Below are positions 36,722 through 46,698 of a DNA stretch of 64,000 nt, piece after piece. Source of the stretch: Penium margaritaceum (taxonomy: Eukaryota > Streptophyta > Zygnematophyceae > Desmidiales > Peniaceae); the NCBI GenBank assembly GCA_023375785.1, contig SZWC01000567.1:226674-290673 (forward strand). Direction: 5' to 3'. The notes under the pieces were generated by a model. It had not been told where the DNA came from and did not search any database. It saw only the letters and a program-made list of their open reading frames with translations. Each line of letters opens with the position of its first letter. The stretch's first letter is position 1. The translations under genes and the position numbers were made by a program.

Positions 36722-37565
36722 AAAGGTTGAGCAGACCATACAACGGTAGAGCGGGCCAAAGAATGGTGGAGCAAGCCGGAGAACAGTGGAGCAAGTCAGA
36801 AAACAGCCTAGTTAGCCAGAGAAAGGTGGAGAAAGCCAGAAGAAGGTGGAGAGAGCCAAAGAACGGTACAGCAAGCCATAGAAAGGTGGAGCAAGACAGA
36901 GAGCGGTGGAGCAAGCTAGAAAACGGTGAAGCAGGGAAGAGATTGGTGGAGCTAGCTACAGAACGGTGGAGCAATCTCGAGAATAGTAGAACAAGCACGA
37001 GAACGGTGGAGCAAGTCAGAGAACGGTGGAGCAAGTGAGAGAAAGGTGCAACAAGCGAGAGAAAGATGGAGCAATTCAAAGAACAGTGGCACAAGCCAGA
37101 GAAAGGTGGAGCATGCCAGACAATGGTGGGGCACACTAAAGAACGGTAAAGCAAGCCAGAGAAAGCTGGAACAAGCCAGAGAAAAATGGAGCGAACAAGT
37201 GACCCGTGGAGACAGTCAGAAAATGGTGGAGCAAGCCAAAGAACAGTGGAGCAAGCGTTGGAATGGTGGAGAAACCCAGAGAATGGTGGAGGAAGCCAGA
37301 GAACAGTGGAACAAGCAAGAGAAAGGTGGAGCAAGCTAGAGAATGGTGAAGCAATCCAGAGAACAGTGAAGCAAGCCTGAGAAAGGTGGAGCAAGTCAGA
37401 GAACGGTAGAACAAGCTTGAGAATGGTGGAGCAGGCCAGAGAACGGCGGAACTGGCCAAAGAACGGTGGAACAAGCCAGAGAACAGTGGAGTAAGCCAGA
37501 GAACGGTGGATCAAGCGAGAGATAGGTGAAGCAAGCCAGAGAAAGATGGAGGAGGCCAGAGAACG
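36722..37565 (+). repeat. 844-bp segment repeated across the N gap, copy 2
   Basis: Second copy of 34,828-35,671, starting at the first base after the gap. This is what a duplicated contig end or alternate haplotype would give; a real tandem duplication is the alternative. Confidence 0.9.
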
Positions 37566-40500
37566 GTGGAGCAAGCAAAAGAACAGTGGAGCAAGTTAGA
37601 GAAGGGTGGAGAAAGGCAGAGAACAGCGGTGGAAGCCAGATAACGGTGGAGCAAGCCAGAGAACAGTGGAGCAAGCCAGAGAACTGTAGAGCAATCTAGA
37701 GAACAGTGGAGCAAACCCGAGAACAATGGACCAAGTCATGGAACGGCAGAGCTAGCTAGAGAACATTGGAGCAATCCAGAGAACGGTGAAGCAAGCAAGA
37801 GAACGGTAAAGAAAACCAAAGAAAGGTTGAACAGGCCAGAGAAAGGTGCAGCAAGCCAGAGAACGGTAGAGCGAACCAAAGAACAGTGGAGGAAGCAAGA
37901 GAACAGTGGAGCAAGCCATAGAATGTGGGAGTCATTCAGAGAACGGTGGAGCAAGCTAGAAGAACATTGGAGGAGGCCAGAGAATGGTGGAACAAGCCAG
38001 GGAAAGGTGGAGCAAGGTAGAGAAAGATGGAGCAAGGCAGATAAAGTTAGAGCACACCATAGAACGGTGGAGCGGGCCAAAGAACATTGGAGCAAGCCAG
38101 AGAACAGTACAGCAAGTCCAAAAACAGTGGAGCTAGCAAGAGAAATGTAAAGAAATCCAGAATAAGATGGAGCAAGCCATACAACGGTGGAGCAAGCAAG
38201 AGAAAGATGGAGTAATACAGAAAACAGTGGAGAAAGCCAGGAAACGGTAAAGTAGGCAAGAGAACAGTGAAGCGAGAGAAAGATGGAGCAACCCACAGAA
38301 TGGTGGAGCAAGCCCAAGAACGGTGGAACAAGCTAGAGAACAGTGGAGCAAGTGAGAGAATGGTGGAGCAAGTCAGAGTGTGGTGAAGCAAGCCAGAGAA
38401 GGGTCGAGCAAGCCAGAGAACGGTGGAGCAAGCCAGAAGAATGGTGGTGCAAGCCAAAGAATGGTGGATCAAGTCAGAGAATCATGGAGCAAGGGAGAGA
38501 ACGGTGAAGCAAGCTAGAGATGTGGAGCAAGCCAAGGAAAGGTGGAGCAAGTCAGAGAAAGAAGGAGCAAATGAGAGAAAGATGGAGCAAGACAGAGAAC
38601 GGTTGAGCACGCCAGAGAACGTTAGGGCAGGCCAAAGAATGGTAGAGCAAGCCAAAGAAAGATGAAGCAAGCCAAAGAATGGTGGAACAAGCAAGAGAAT
38701 GATGAAGCAAGTCTAAGAATGCTGGACAAAGCCAAAGAATGGTGGAGCAAGCTAGAGAAAGGTGGAGTAATCCAGAGAACAGTGGAGCAATCCAAAGAAC
38801 AATGGAGCAAGCCAGAGAACGGTGGAGCAAGCCAGAGAATGGTGGAGCAAGCCATGAACGGAATAGCAAGCAACAAAGTGGTGGAGCAAGCCAGAGAACG
38901 GTGGAGCAAGCCAGAAAAAGGTGGAACAAGCTAGAGAAAGCTGAAGCAAGCAAGATAAAGGTGGAGCAAGCCAGAGAATGGTAGAGCAATTGTGGGAAAT
39001 GTAGATCAAACCACAGAAGGGTGGAGCAAGCCACGGAATGGTGGAGCAAGCCAGAGAATAGTGGAGCAAACCGGAAAACGTTGGAGCAAGCCAGAAAACG
39101 GTGGAGCAAGCCAGAGAATGGTGAAGAAACCTGGAGAACATAGGAGCAAGCCAAGGAAAGGCGGAGCAAGCCTCAAAAAGGAAAAGCAAGCTAAAGAAAG
39201 TTGGAGCAAGACAGAGAAAGGTGGAGCAAGACTGAGAACGGTGGAGCAAGCAAAACAACGGGGGAGCAAGCCAGAGGGCAGTGAAGCAAGCCAGAGGACA
39301 TTGGAGCAAGCCAGAGAACAATGGAGCAATCCAAGGGAAGGTCGAGCAAGCCAAACAATGGTTGAGCAAGCCAGGGAGAGATGGAGCAAGCCAGCGAACG
39401 GTGGACCAAGCCAGAGAACGGTAAAGCAAGCCAGAGAATGGTGGAGCAAGTCAGAGAACAGTGGAGCAAGCCAGAGAACGATGGAGCAAGTCCAAGAACG
39501 TTGGAGGAAGCGAGAGAAAGCTGGAGCAAGTTAGAGAACGGTGGAGCAAGCCAGAGAATGGTGGAGCAAGTCAGAGAACAGTGGAGCAAGCCAGAGAACG
39601 ATGGAGCAAGTCCAAGAACGTTGGAGGAAGCGAGAGAAAGCTGGAGCAAGTTAGAGAACGGTGGAGCAAGCCAGAAACAGGTGGAGCAAGCCAGAGAAAG
39701 GAGGAGCAAGCCAGAGAAGGGTAGAGCAAGCCACATAATGGTGGAGCAAGCCAGAGAATGGTGGAGCAAGCCACAGAATGGTGGAGTAAGCAAGAGAACG
39801 GTAAAATAAAACAGAGAAAGGTAACGCAAGCCAAAGGAAGGTAGAGCAAGCCAGAGAAAGGTGGAGCAAGCCAGAGAATGGTGGAGCAAGCCACAGAATG
39901 GTGGAGTAAGCAAGAGAACGGTAAAATAAAACAGAGAAAGGTAACGCAAGCCAAAGGAAGGTAGAGCAAGCCAGAGAAATGTGGAGCAAATCAGAGAACG
40001 GCCGAGCAAGCCAGAGAAAGGTGGAGTAAACCAGAGAACGCTAGAGTTTGCCACAGAAAGGTAAAGCAAGCCAGTGAAAGGTAGAGAAAGCCAGAGTAAG
40101 GTGGAGCAAGCCAGAGAAAGGTGGAGTAAACCAGAGAACGCTAGAGTTTGCCACAGAAAGGTAAAGCAAGCCAGTGAAAGGTAGAGAAAGCCAGAGTAAG
40201 GTGGAGCAAGCCAGAGAACGGTGGAGGAAGACAGGGAAAGGTTGAACAAGCCTGAGAAAGATAGAGCAATCCAAAGAATGGTGGTGGAAGCCAGAGAACG
40301 GTGGAGCAAGCCAGAGAACAGTGGAGGAAGCCAGAGAATGGTTGAGGAAGCCAGAGAATGGTAGAGCAAGCCAAAGAATGGTGGAGCAAGCCACAGAAAG
40401 GAGGAACAAACTAGAGAACGGTTGAGCAAGCCAGAGAAATGTAGAGCAATGCAGAGGGAGGTGGTGCAAGCCATAGAATAAAGGAGCAAGCCAGAGAACG

Positions 40501-40642
40501 GTGGAGCAAGCCACATAATGGTGCAGCAAGTAACAAAATGGTGGAGCAAGCCAGAGAAAGGTGGAGCAAACCAGAGAACGGTGGAGCAAGCCAAAGAACA
40601 TAATAGAAAGTCATAGAGTGGTGGAGCAAGCAAGCAAAAGGA

Positions 40643-40647
40643 ACAAC
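40643..40647. repeat. Target site duplication ACAAC, left
   Basis: ACAAC immediately precedes the first base (TG) of the left LTR and matches 46,699-46,703. Five-base duplications are typical of copia integrases. Confidence 0.9.
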
Positions 40648-41367
40648 TGTCAGGAATGCTGTCCTGGTGTGCCCTGAACATCCTAAATATCCACAGCTGC
40701 TTAGAGCAAAGAGACGTCGAAGGGAGGTGTGTGCTTTGAGTCACCACAATACCAAGGGAGAAGAATTTTGTCAGAATACAGATTGCAGAAACTGAGAAAG
40801 GCTGGGAATCATCAATGGTTTGTTATTTTTTTGGGATTATCTCAGATTCTGATAGCCTGTGATATAAGCTTTCCAACGCATCCAAACATGCCCAAAACGG
40901 AGTAGTAGAGCCCCTGCTACGGCCGTTAGAGTAACCCGTGGTGGAGCCGAGCCGCCCACCATACCCACAAACGGGAGTGACTAGAGGCGCTTCGACTGTG
41001 GCCTGTTGAAGCACCCTTTCTGTCATCCCATCATGGGAAAAGGCTTGCCCTGGTCCAGAAGACCATCCACATCCCTTTTTTTCATGGCCCATGTGCCCTT
41101 GGAGCTCATTGAAGTCGAACTTGGATCACAGGTGGTGAAATATGTCCGTCACCAATGATGGAACCCAAATTCCATCCACCTACCACCTGAACTTCTGATG
41201 GGGCTAACTTTCTGAATTCTCAACCAAATCGAGCAACTGAAACCTTGAAACTGCATGGCAAAATGCAAGGGTTCCAAATCTGCAATCAATATCAAACATC
41301 CGATCACTCCCTAGTGGTCGAATCAGGAAAACGGCAAACGATATCCATGGCAGGGGCACTTTTAACA
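40648..41367 (-). repeat. 3' LTR (720 bp)
   Basis: On + it begins TGTCAGG and ends TTTTAACA, giving TG..CA ends. It aligns along its whole length with 46,015-46,698 with many substitutions and several indels (for example an extra T-rich stretch near 40,820-40,845). It contains a degenerate version (40,986-41,015) of the hairpin that is perfect in the other LTR. The short frames in it are shared by both LTRs and are not genes. Confidence 0.95.
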
Positions 41368-41379
41368 ATCTCCCCCGTG
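41368..41379 (-). other. Polypurine tract of the copia element
   Basis: In sense orientation the run CACGGGGGAGAT abuts the start of the 3' LTR (TGTTAAAAG). This is the expected position of the plus-strand primer for reverse transcription. Confidence 0.8.
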
Positions 41380-41411
41380 CACCTTCCATGCCGGATGCCT
41401 CATGCTCACTC

Positions 41412-41687
41412 TCACTCGTCCGCGTCTACGCCTTCATACCCTTCACAGCTTGTCAACCCAAGTCCTGCAAGGCTGACAACATGCCGATCCTGGGGCTGCG
41501 CCTTGGTCAAGCAATCCGTGAGCATGTGCTTTGTGCTGCAATGCTGCAGCACAACCTGTCCCTTCTCCACCATGTCGCGCGCATAGTGGTAGTGCACGTT
41601 GATGTGCTTCGTCCTCATGTGCTGCGTCGGGTTGTTGGTTAGTGAGATGGAGTCGGTGTTGTCCTCTTGAACCACCGTAGGTTCCTG
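41412..41687 (-). pseudogene. copia RNase H, C-terminal part
   Basis: Reads in sense as the usual end of a copia polyprotein: NNPTQHMRTKHINVHYHYAR, a -MVEKGQ- stretch, then a terminal block with LTDCLTKA, matching the family pattern of a TKHI(D/N)..YH..R motif followed by L.D..TK. It is in the same frame as the segment just upstream, separated from it by one TAG (41,688-41,690). The natural stop is at 41,412, about 45 bp before the polypurine tract. Confidence 0.9.
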
Positions 41688-42289
41688 CTACGGCACGCCC
41701 AGCTCCTCTAGCAATCTGCGGAGCCACACCGCTTTCTTGACCGCCTCTGCCAGAGCAACGTACTCCGCCTCCAGAGGTGGCAACGCAGTCCTGCTTCCTG
41801 TTGCACCACGAGACCGCTGTACCTGCGAGGAAGAACACATAGCCAGAAGTGGACTTCCTCTTGTCCACATCGCTGGCGTAGTCCACGTCAGTGTAGCAGA
41901 CCAGCTGCAAGGGGTCTGATCTCCCTTTTCCGTCTTTCTTTAGGCGCGCATGCCACGTAGCCTGCAAGAATCGNTGTACCTGCGAGGAAGAACACATAGC
42001 CAGAAGTGGACTTCCTCTTGTCCACATTGCTGGCGTAGTCCACGTCAGTGTAGCAGACCAGCTGCAAGGGGTCTGATCTCCCTTTTCCGTCTTTCTTTAG
42101 GCGCGCATGCCACGTAGCCTGCAAGAATCGGAGGATGCATTTCACCACTGTCTAGTGTAGTGGCCCCGGGCTGGCCACGTACCTGCTCACCTGTCCCACC
42201 GCCTAGGCCAGGTCCGGCCGAGTCGCCACCATGGCATACATGAGGCTACCCACCACAGATTGGTAGGGCACCTTTGCCATGTCCTTCTC
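41688..42289 (-). pseudogene. copia RT connection and RNase H, N-terminal part (broken)
   Basis: Starts after the frameshift near 42,280 with VPYQSVVGSLMYAMVATRPD, then a TAG at 42,203 where copia relatives usually have Gln before AVG, a second TAG at 42,152 (relatives usually have Trp), then the RNase H block with DVDKRKSTSGYVFFLAG. A second frameshift falls near 41,770 in the conserved -VALSS.EAEYVAL- region: the upstream frame ends in KQDCVATS and the downstream frame resumes at LEAEYVALAEA. The 156-bp repeat around the n at 41,974 interrupts the frame only as an assembly artefact. Confidence 0.88.
41974..41974. other. Single-n scaffold junction inside RNase H
   Basis: The 156-bp segment 41,818-41,973 is repeated as 41,975-42,130 with one base difference seen (Asp versus Asn codon). 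Counting one copy restores the continuous RNase H reading frame. Confidence 0.9.
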
Positions 42290-43272
42290 TCCTCTTTAGT
42301 TTGCGGCACCATCGCCGCACTCAGCTCACAGCTTTTGGAGAACGGACCGCCCACTGGTTTGCAGTCATCCATGTTGTACCGCTTCAGCACCTCGGCCACG
42401 TACTTGGCCTGCCCCAACTCAAGCGTGCACGCCCTTCGGTTCCGCATTATGCTCACCCCGAAGTAGTACTCCAGCTCCCCCATGTCTGTCATCTTAAATC
42501 TGCTGCTCAAATCCTCCTTAAGCTGCTGCAAAGCCGCCAGATCTGATGAGCACAGGATCTGGTCATCCACGCAGAGTGCGACAATCTGATGGAGTCCCTT
42601 GCTGCGCCGCACATACATGTTGTGGTCTGACTCACAGCGCTTGAAGTCGAGCTCCACCATGTAGCCATCCATCTGTTGGTACCAGCACCTGGGGGCCTGT
42701 TTTAGCCCGTACGAGACCTTCCGCAGCTTGCACACCTTGCCCTCCAGCGCATCCACCCCCTCCGGCACCTCAAGGTAGATATCCTTGTTGACGATGCCAT
42801 TCGGGAATGCCGTCTTGACATCCATTTGGTGGATCTCCATGTCCTTTCTGGCTGCCACTGTGAGGATTGTCCGGATGCTTGTGAACTTGGCAACGGGCGC
42901 AAACGTCTCATCGTAGTGTTCACCTTTCCGCTGCGCATACCCCTTCGCCACTAGCCGCGCCTTATACGTCTCCACCTTGCTGTCCTTGGTGAGCTTCACC
43001 TTGAACGCCCACTTGGAGCTTATCACCTTTGCCGCCTCAGGCCAATCCACCAACTCCCAAGTGCCGTTCTCAGCAAGGGACGCAAGTTCAGATTTTATTG
43101 CTTTGCCGCAGTGCTCCCCGTGAGGCCGTGCAAGCGCCTCTTGCACGGTTGTCGGCTCCTTTGCGGCTGCCATAATGCACTGCGCCATGCCCACCCATAG
43201 GGTCGTGCTTGAGTCATACCGCTTTGCCGCATTCCGCCGCCTCCGACTGCGATGGGGCAACCTTGGCAACAC
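42187..43272 (-). pseudogene. copia reverse transcriptase domain
   Basis: A 361-codon open segment of the pol frame, not a gene with its own start: the frame continues upstream through stops. Landmarks by residue: KWAFKVK at 87-93, ARLVAKGYAQ at 105-114, the first catalytic block QMDVKTAF at 149-156 (Asp151), YGLKQAPRCWYQQM at 188-201, and the catalytic pair in CVDDQIL at 234-240 (Asp236, Asp237; relatives usually have YVDD), then GELEYYFG. The three catalytic aspartates are intact. After about residue 330 the sequence turns to nonsense because of a frameshift near 42,280, where the proper frame continues as DMAKVPYQSV. Confidence 0.95.
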
Positions 43273-43957
43273 TGGCTGCTGGTCCTACTGCTACTCTGCT
43301 ACAACGTTGTCCTCGGCCGCAGGCTCCCCTGCGTTGGCTGCTGCTTCCTGCACTCTAGTGGCACCTTTACCTGCTACATTGCCCTGCTGCGCTCAAGCAC
43401 CATCATCCTCTGAAGACCCTTTATCAACCTCTGCAGCCGCCGGCTCCTCATCACGCCCAATGAGTTGGAACCACTCCCCTTGCTTTGGAGATTGCGCTGC
43501 GTCAATGTTGTTGCTGCTGCATTATCTCTGCTACTCATCAAACGTGACGTCACGGCTGGTGATGACGTCCTGCATCCGTGGATCGAAGAGGCGGTATACC
43601 TTGAGCACACTCTTGTATCCAAGGAACGCGTACGCCTTTGCACGCGGGTCCAGTTTGGAGTCTTTTCTTTATGCGGCCTGCACCAACGCATGCACCTTGC
43701 ACCCGAAAGCCTTCAAGTGCGCCACACTTGGTTAACGCCCGCTCCAAGCCTCCTACGGCGTCTTCCAGCCGCCCTTCCCCTTCAGNATCGAAGAGGCGGT
43801 ATACCTTGAGCACACTCTTGTATCCAAGGAACGCGTACGCCTTTGCACGCGGGTCCAGTTTGGAGTCTTTTCTTTATGCGGCCTGCACCAACGCATGCAC
43901 CTTGCACCCGAAAGCCTTCAAGTGCGCCACACTTGGTTAACGCCCACTCCAAGCCTC
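43273..43957 (-). pseudogene. copia integrase C-terminus and acidic linker to RT, stop-riddled
   Basis: In the continuous pol frame this stretch reads as PSVAHLKAFGC, then KLDPRAKAYAFLGY, then VITSRDVTFDE, all standard landmarks after the copia integrase core, followed by an acidic, Gln/Ala-rich linker. Counting the stop that ends the upstream frame (43,958), eight stops are in frame: TAG 43,958, TAA 43,937, TAA 43,874, TAG 43,531, TAA 43,522, TGA 43,393, TAG 43,291 and TAG 43,285. The last two fall in a Gln-rich run. The 204-bp repeat at 43,582-43,785 / 43,787-43,990 is an assembly overlap. Confidence 0.88.
43786..43786. other. Single-n scaffold junction inside integrase tail
   Basis: The 204-bp segment 43,582-43,785 is repeated as 43,787-43,990 with one base difference seen (GCCCGC versus GCCCAC). 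Using one copy, the stops on both sides and the reverse transcriptase frame are all in phase. Confidence 0.9.
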
Positions 43958-45472
43958 CTACGGCGTCTTCCAGCCGCCCTTCCCCTTCAGCACTGCCGTT
44001 GGGGTGAGGTTGGTGATGTAGCCCTCCGTAATCACGGCCTTGGCCCACAGACTCCATGGCAAGTTTGCATCTATGAGCATTGTCCGCGCCATTGTGAGAA
44101 GCATCTGGCTCATACGCTCTACCACGCCATTAGATTGTGGCGTGTACGGAGTGGTCGGCTGCCACTCAATGCCCTGCTCCTTCAGCCACCCTCCGCAGCC
44201 CACATACTCCCCGCCATTGTCACTGCATAGAGCTCTGACCTTGCGGCCAGTCTGCCTCTCCACTGCTACAACATACTTCTTCAGCCGGTCCAGCACATCG
44301 CTCTTCCGCTTCATTAAGTAGACATAGAGTTTTTTGCTGCAATCATTGACAAAGGTGACAAAGTACCACGGCCCCCCAACGGACGGCGTCTTGATCGGTC
44401 CGCACACATCACTGTGCACGACCTCCAGCAGGTTCTCGGCCCGCCGTTGTCCATCTTTGAACAGCTTGCACTTTGCCTTGCCCACAATGCAACGCTCGCA
44501 CTTGTGCTCTACGGAATTTGCTGCTGCATCTGCTGTACCGGTGATGTTGAGGCCACGAACCATCTTGCGCTTTGCCATCTCCTGCACGACTGCGAGCAAC
44601 GAGTGCCCCAGCCGTCTATGCCATAAGTGCAGGTCTGCTCCCCCGCCTTTTGCAAGGTTGACGATGCGTGCTGGCAGGTCTGCTGCGACTGATGCCGAGG
44701 GGATGATCTTGGTCTCAATGATGTAGAGGCCTCCCTCGCGCTTTGCCGCGAGCACGACCTTGCCACCACCGTCCATCCGCATGACTGCACCTTTCCTGCA
44801 GAAGAGTACTTCATAGCCCCCTTCTGTCAAGCGGCTCACACTCAAAATATCAGCGAGGCCGGGGACATGTTGCACGTTTTGGATAACACGGTGCACCTCT
44901 TTACCACCAACAACCACCTCAAATTCCACATCACCTTTGCCGGCCGCAGGTTTGACCTTGTCGTTGGCGGTCACCATGGACTTGGGAGACTTGGTGTAGC
45001 TGATGAACTCCACCTTCTCGACTTGGGTATGCTCCTCCGCACCTGAGTCGAGGCACCTCCGGCTGGCATCCTTCAGGTCGTGGTTCTTTGTGCCGTTGAG
45101 GGGCGCCTTCTTGCCTTTGGCGCCTTTGCTTCCGGCCTGCGCCTCCCCCGGACACTCCTTGGCCCAATGGCCCTCCTTTCCATAGTTGTGGCATGCACCC
45201 TTCTTGGCACCATTCTTGCTGCTGCCCTTACCATCGCCTCGCTTGCCGTTACTGCTGCCACCTTGTGTTTTGGTCACCAAGACAGTTGAGGATGATGAAG
45301 TCTTGCCACCGCTTCGACGGTGTACCTCGTTGCGGATGTACTCGGCGACTGCGCCGTAGGTGAGTTTATTCTCCTCCCAACCTCCCAGTACGGTGATGAG
45401 AGGACCCCAACTGTCGGGTAGAGCAATGAGGAGTGCCATCGCCTGCATCTTTGTGTCAATCTTCCACCCCAC
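43958..45472 (-). pseudogene. copia gag C-terminus, protease and integrase
   Basis: A 504-codon open segment of the gag-pol frame. By residue: nucleocapsid-like motif at 94-107, C-HN-Y-GKEG-H-WAKE-C, in which the second Cys of CX2CX4HX4C is Tyr97; protease Asp-Ser-Gly at 142-144 within LDSGAEEH; integrase zinc site His285, His290, Cys325, Cys328; catalytic triad Asp355 (HSDVCGP), Asp418 (SDNGGEY) and Glu452 (TPQSNGVVER). Spacing and order fit copia. The frame is open upstream to a TGA at 45,485; the Met at 45,472 is simply the first one after that stop. Ends at TAG 43,958 in GWKTP, where relatives read on into the -EAW- block. Confidence 0.95.
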
Positions 45473-45484
45473 ATCACTGCATTG

Positions 45485-45889
45485 TCAAGAAAGAGACTCG
45501 ACTTGTTGCATGGAAGAAATGACATCCTCACCCTCCTCGATCCTCACCGTCAAGAGTCGCTTCATTGTGAAGATCTTGTTGGCTAGGGATGTTAATTGGT
45601 GAATGGAGCAGAGCTTCTTCCACACGTCAGCTACCAGGCTGCAGCCTTGGATGTAGGCCCACTGAGATTCATGCAGCACCGACAATAGGAGCATCAGCGC
45701 CTCCGTGTTCTTCCTCGCAAAAGCCGTCTTCTCCTCGTCTGTTGCGCTTGCATGTCAAACCTCCGTGCCCTTCATAAGCTCTAGCAGTCCCTTGTGCGCG
45801 AGGTAAATCTCAAAAATCAATCACCACAGCCCAAAGCCTGGACCACCCATGTACTCTTGGATGGGCGAGGACTCTATCTTGTGCGCCAT
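45485..45889 (-). pseudogene. copia gag, N-terminal part (broken)
   Basis: Probable start Met at 45,889 (MAHKIESSPIQEY), about 125 bp inside the 5' LTR. In one frame it runs through FEIYLAHKGLLELMKGTE, which resembles the family's W....M...L...GLW..V.G start region, then EEKTAFARKNTEALMLL and HESQWAYIQGCSLVADVWKK, and on into the next segment. Three TGA codons interrupt it: 45,821-45,823, 45,755-45,757 and 45,485-45,487. No frameshift is needed to join it to the downstream protease-integrase frame, so gag and pol shared one frame. Confidence 0.85.
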
Positions 45890-46014
45890 GATGAACTTCT
45901 GCAATGGGCAGTCTGAAAGTGCGACGGTGATGTTGCCCGGAGCGACACTTCCGTGCGTTGCAGAAGTTGTGAACGTCTTGGTAGGCAGGTCAGGGCTGTG
46001 GGCCCATGACCATT

Positions 46015-46698
46015 TATAAGGAATGCTGTCCTGGCATGCCCTAAAGTGTCCATACGTGCTTAGTGCAAAGAGACTTCCAAGGGAGGTGTGTGCTTTGGGT
46101 TGCCACAACACCAAGGGAGCAGAATTCTGGAAGAATACAAGTTGCGGAAACTGAAAAGGGCTAGGAATCATCAATGATTCTTATAGCCTGTCATCTAAGC
46201 TTTCCAATGCATCCAAGCACGCCCAAAACAGAGCAGTAGAGCACCTGCTATGGCCGTTAGAGTAACTCATGGTGGAGCCGAGCCGCCCACAATATCCACC
46301 AACGGGAGTGAAAGGAGGCGCTTCGACGAAGGCCTGTCGAAGCGCCCTTCCTGTCATCCCAATGTGGGGAAAGGCTTGCACTGGTCCAGAAGACCATCCA
46401 CATCCTTTTTTCTCATAGCCCATGTGCCCTTGGAGCTCATTGAAGTCGAAATTGAATCACTGGTGGTGGAATTAATCCGTCACAAATGACGGAACCCAGA
46501 TTCCATCCACCTATCATCCGAACTTTGGATGGGGCTAACTTTCTGAACTCTCAACCAAATCCAGCACCTGAAAGCTCAAACCTGCATGGAAAAATGCAAG
46601 GGGTCCAAATCTGCAGTTCAGAACACACATCCAACCACTCCCTAGTGGTCAAACCAGGAAAACGGCAAATGGCATCCATGGCAGGGGCACTTTTAACA
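46015..46698 (-). repeat. 5' LTR (684 bp)
   Basis: Ends on + with TTTTAACA like its partner, but its other terminus reads TATAAGG where the 3' LTR has TGTCAGG, so the sense-strand CA end has become TA. It carries a perfect 11-bp inverted repeat (46,317-46,327 and 46,336-46,346). Next to it in the sense direction is AATGGTCATGGGCCCACAGC; a primer-binding site would lie here, but I cannot match it to a named tRNA. Confidence 0.95.
46317..46346. repeat. 11-bp perfect inverted repeat in the LTR
   Basis: Arms GGCGCTTCGAC and GTCGAAGCGCC flank an 8-base loop. The same place in the other LTR (40,986-41,015) keeps the left arm, but the right arm has two changes. Confidence 0.85.

Larger units (their letters stand above)
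18001..40220 (+). repeat. Two-copy segment doublets, second part of left arm
   Basis: Further adjacent near-perfect duplications (start of copy 1, period): 18001 (120), 18301 (100), 19621 (100), 24221 (100), 24626 (120), 25580 (84), 27151 (80), 28241 (120), 28861 (100), 29431 (100), 30071 (319), 39431 (120), 39751 (120), 40021 (100). Period 84 reflects a unit with a 4-base insertion. Periods of 100 and 120 predominate here as well. Confidence 0.88.
1..40642 (+). repeat. 20-bp minisatellite, left arm (purine-rich strand on +)
   Basis: Tandem 20-bp units, consensus GGTGGAGCAAGCCAGAGAAC, run without interruption apart from assembly gaps; the display lines of 60 bases hold three units each, so the phase is visible directly. 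The core GGAGCAAGCC is the most constant part; the last base of one unit and the first bases of the next vary most. 15 of 20 consensus bases are purines, so the arm is strongly strand-asymmetric. The unit contains no stop in any frame, and because 20 is not a multiple of 3, all three plus frames read one 20-residue cycle (VEQARERWSKPENGGASQRT) and all minus frames read another (SLACSTVLWLAPPFSGLLHR). The long open frames here are therefore not annotated as genes. I see no other gene, RNA or mobile element in this arm. Confidence 0.97.
40648..46698 (-). mobile_element. Ty1/copia LTR retrotransposon, full-length but degenerate
   Basis: A 6,051-bp insertion in the minisatellite, read on the minus strand. 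Order in the sense direction: 5' LTR (46,698-46,015), gag, CCHC-like motif, protease, integrase, reverse transcriptase, RNase H, polypurine tract, 3' LTR (41,367-40,648). Integrase preceding reverse transcriptase defines copia rather than gypsy. Both ends carry TG..CA-type termini (one mutated) and a perfect 5-bp target duplication. Fourteen in-frame stops (TAG 7, TAA 3, TGA 4), two frameshifts and well-diverged LTRs show that this copy is old and cannot make its own proteins. Two internal direct repeats flanking single n positions are assembly overlaps and should be discounted when judging the frame. Confidence 0.97.

Noticed and set aside
1-40642. CRISPR array
   Set aside because: Repeats are directly contiguous with no unique spacers, no cas genes are present, and the context is eukaryotic.
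40823-41092. LTR reading frame (MGHEKKGCGWSSG..) found in both LTRs
   Set aside because: Present in both copies only because the LTRs are homologous; it is short, within non-coding LTR, with no family match I can recognise.
42187-43272. Intact reverse transcriptase gene
   Set aside because: It is an open piece of a longer frame with stops upstream, a frameshift at its C-terminal end, and an arbitrary start codon.
41974-43990. Two internal duplications of the copia pol as biological events
   Set aside because: Each flanks an n, is near-identical, and collapsing one copy restores the canonical reading frame, so they are assembly overlaps.
45995-46014. tRNA primer-binding site next to the 5' LTR
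   Set aside because: The position is right and TGG occurs three bases in, but I cannot match the following bases to a specific tRNA.
46005-46020. TATAAAT on the minus strand at the inner end of the 5' LTR as a promoter TATA box
   Set aside because: It lies at the extreme 3' end of the LTR, not in U3, and arises from point changes in the LTR terminus.
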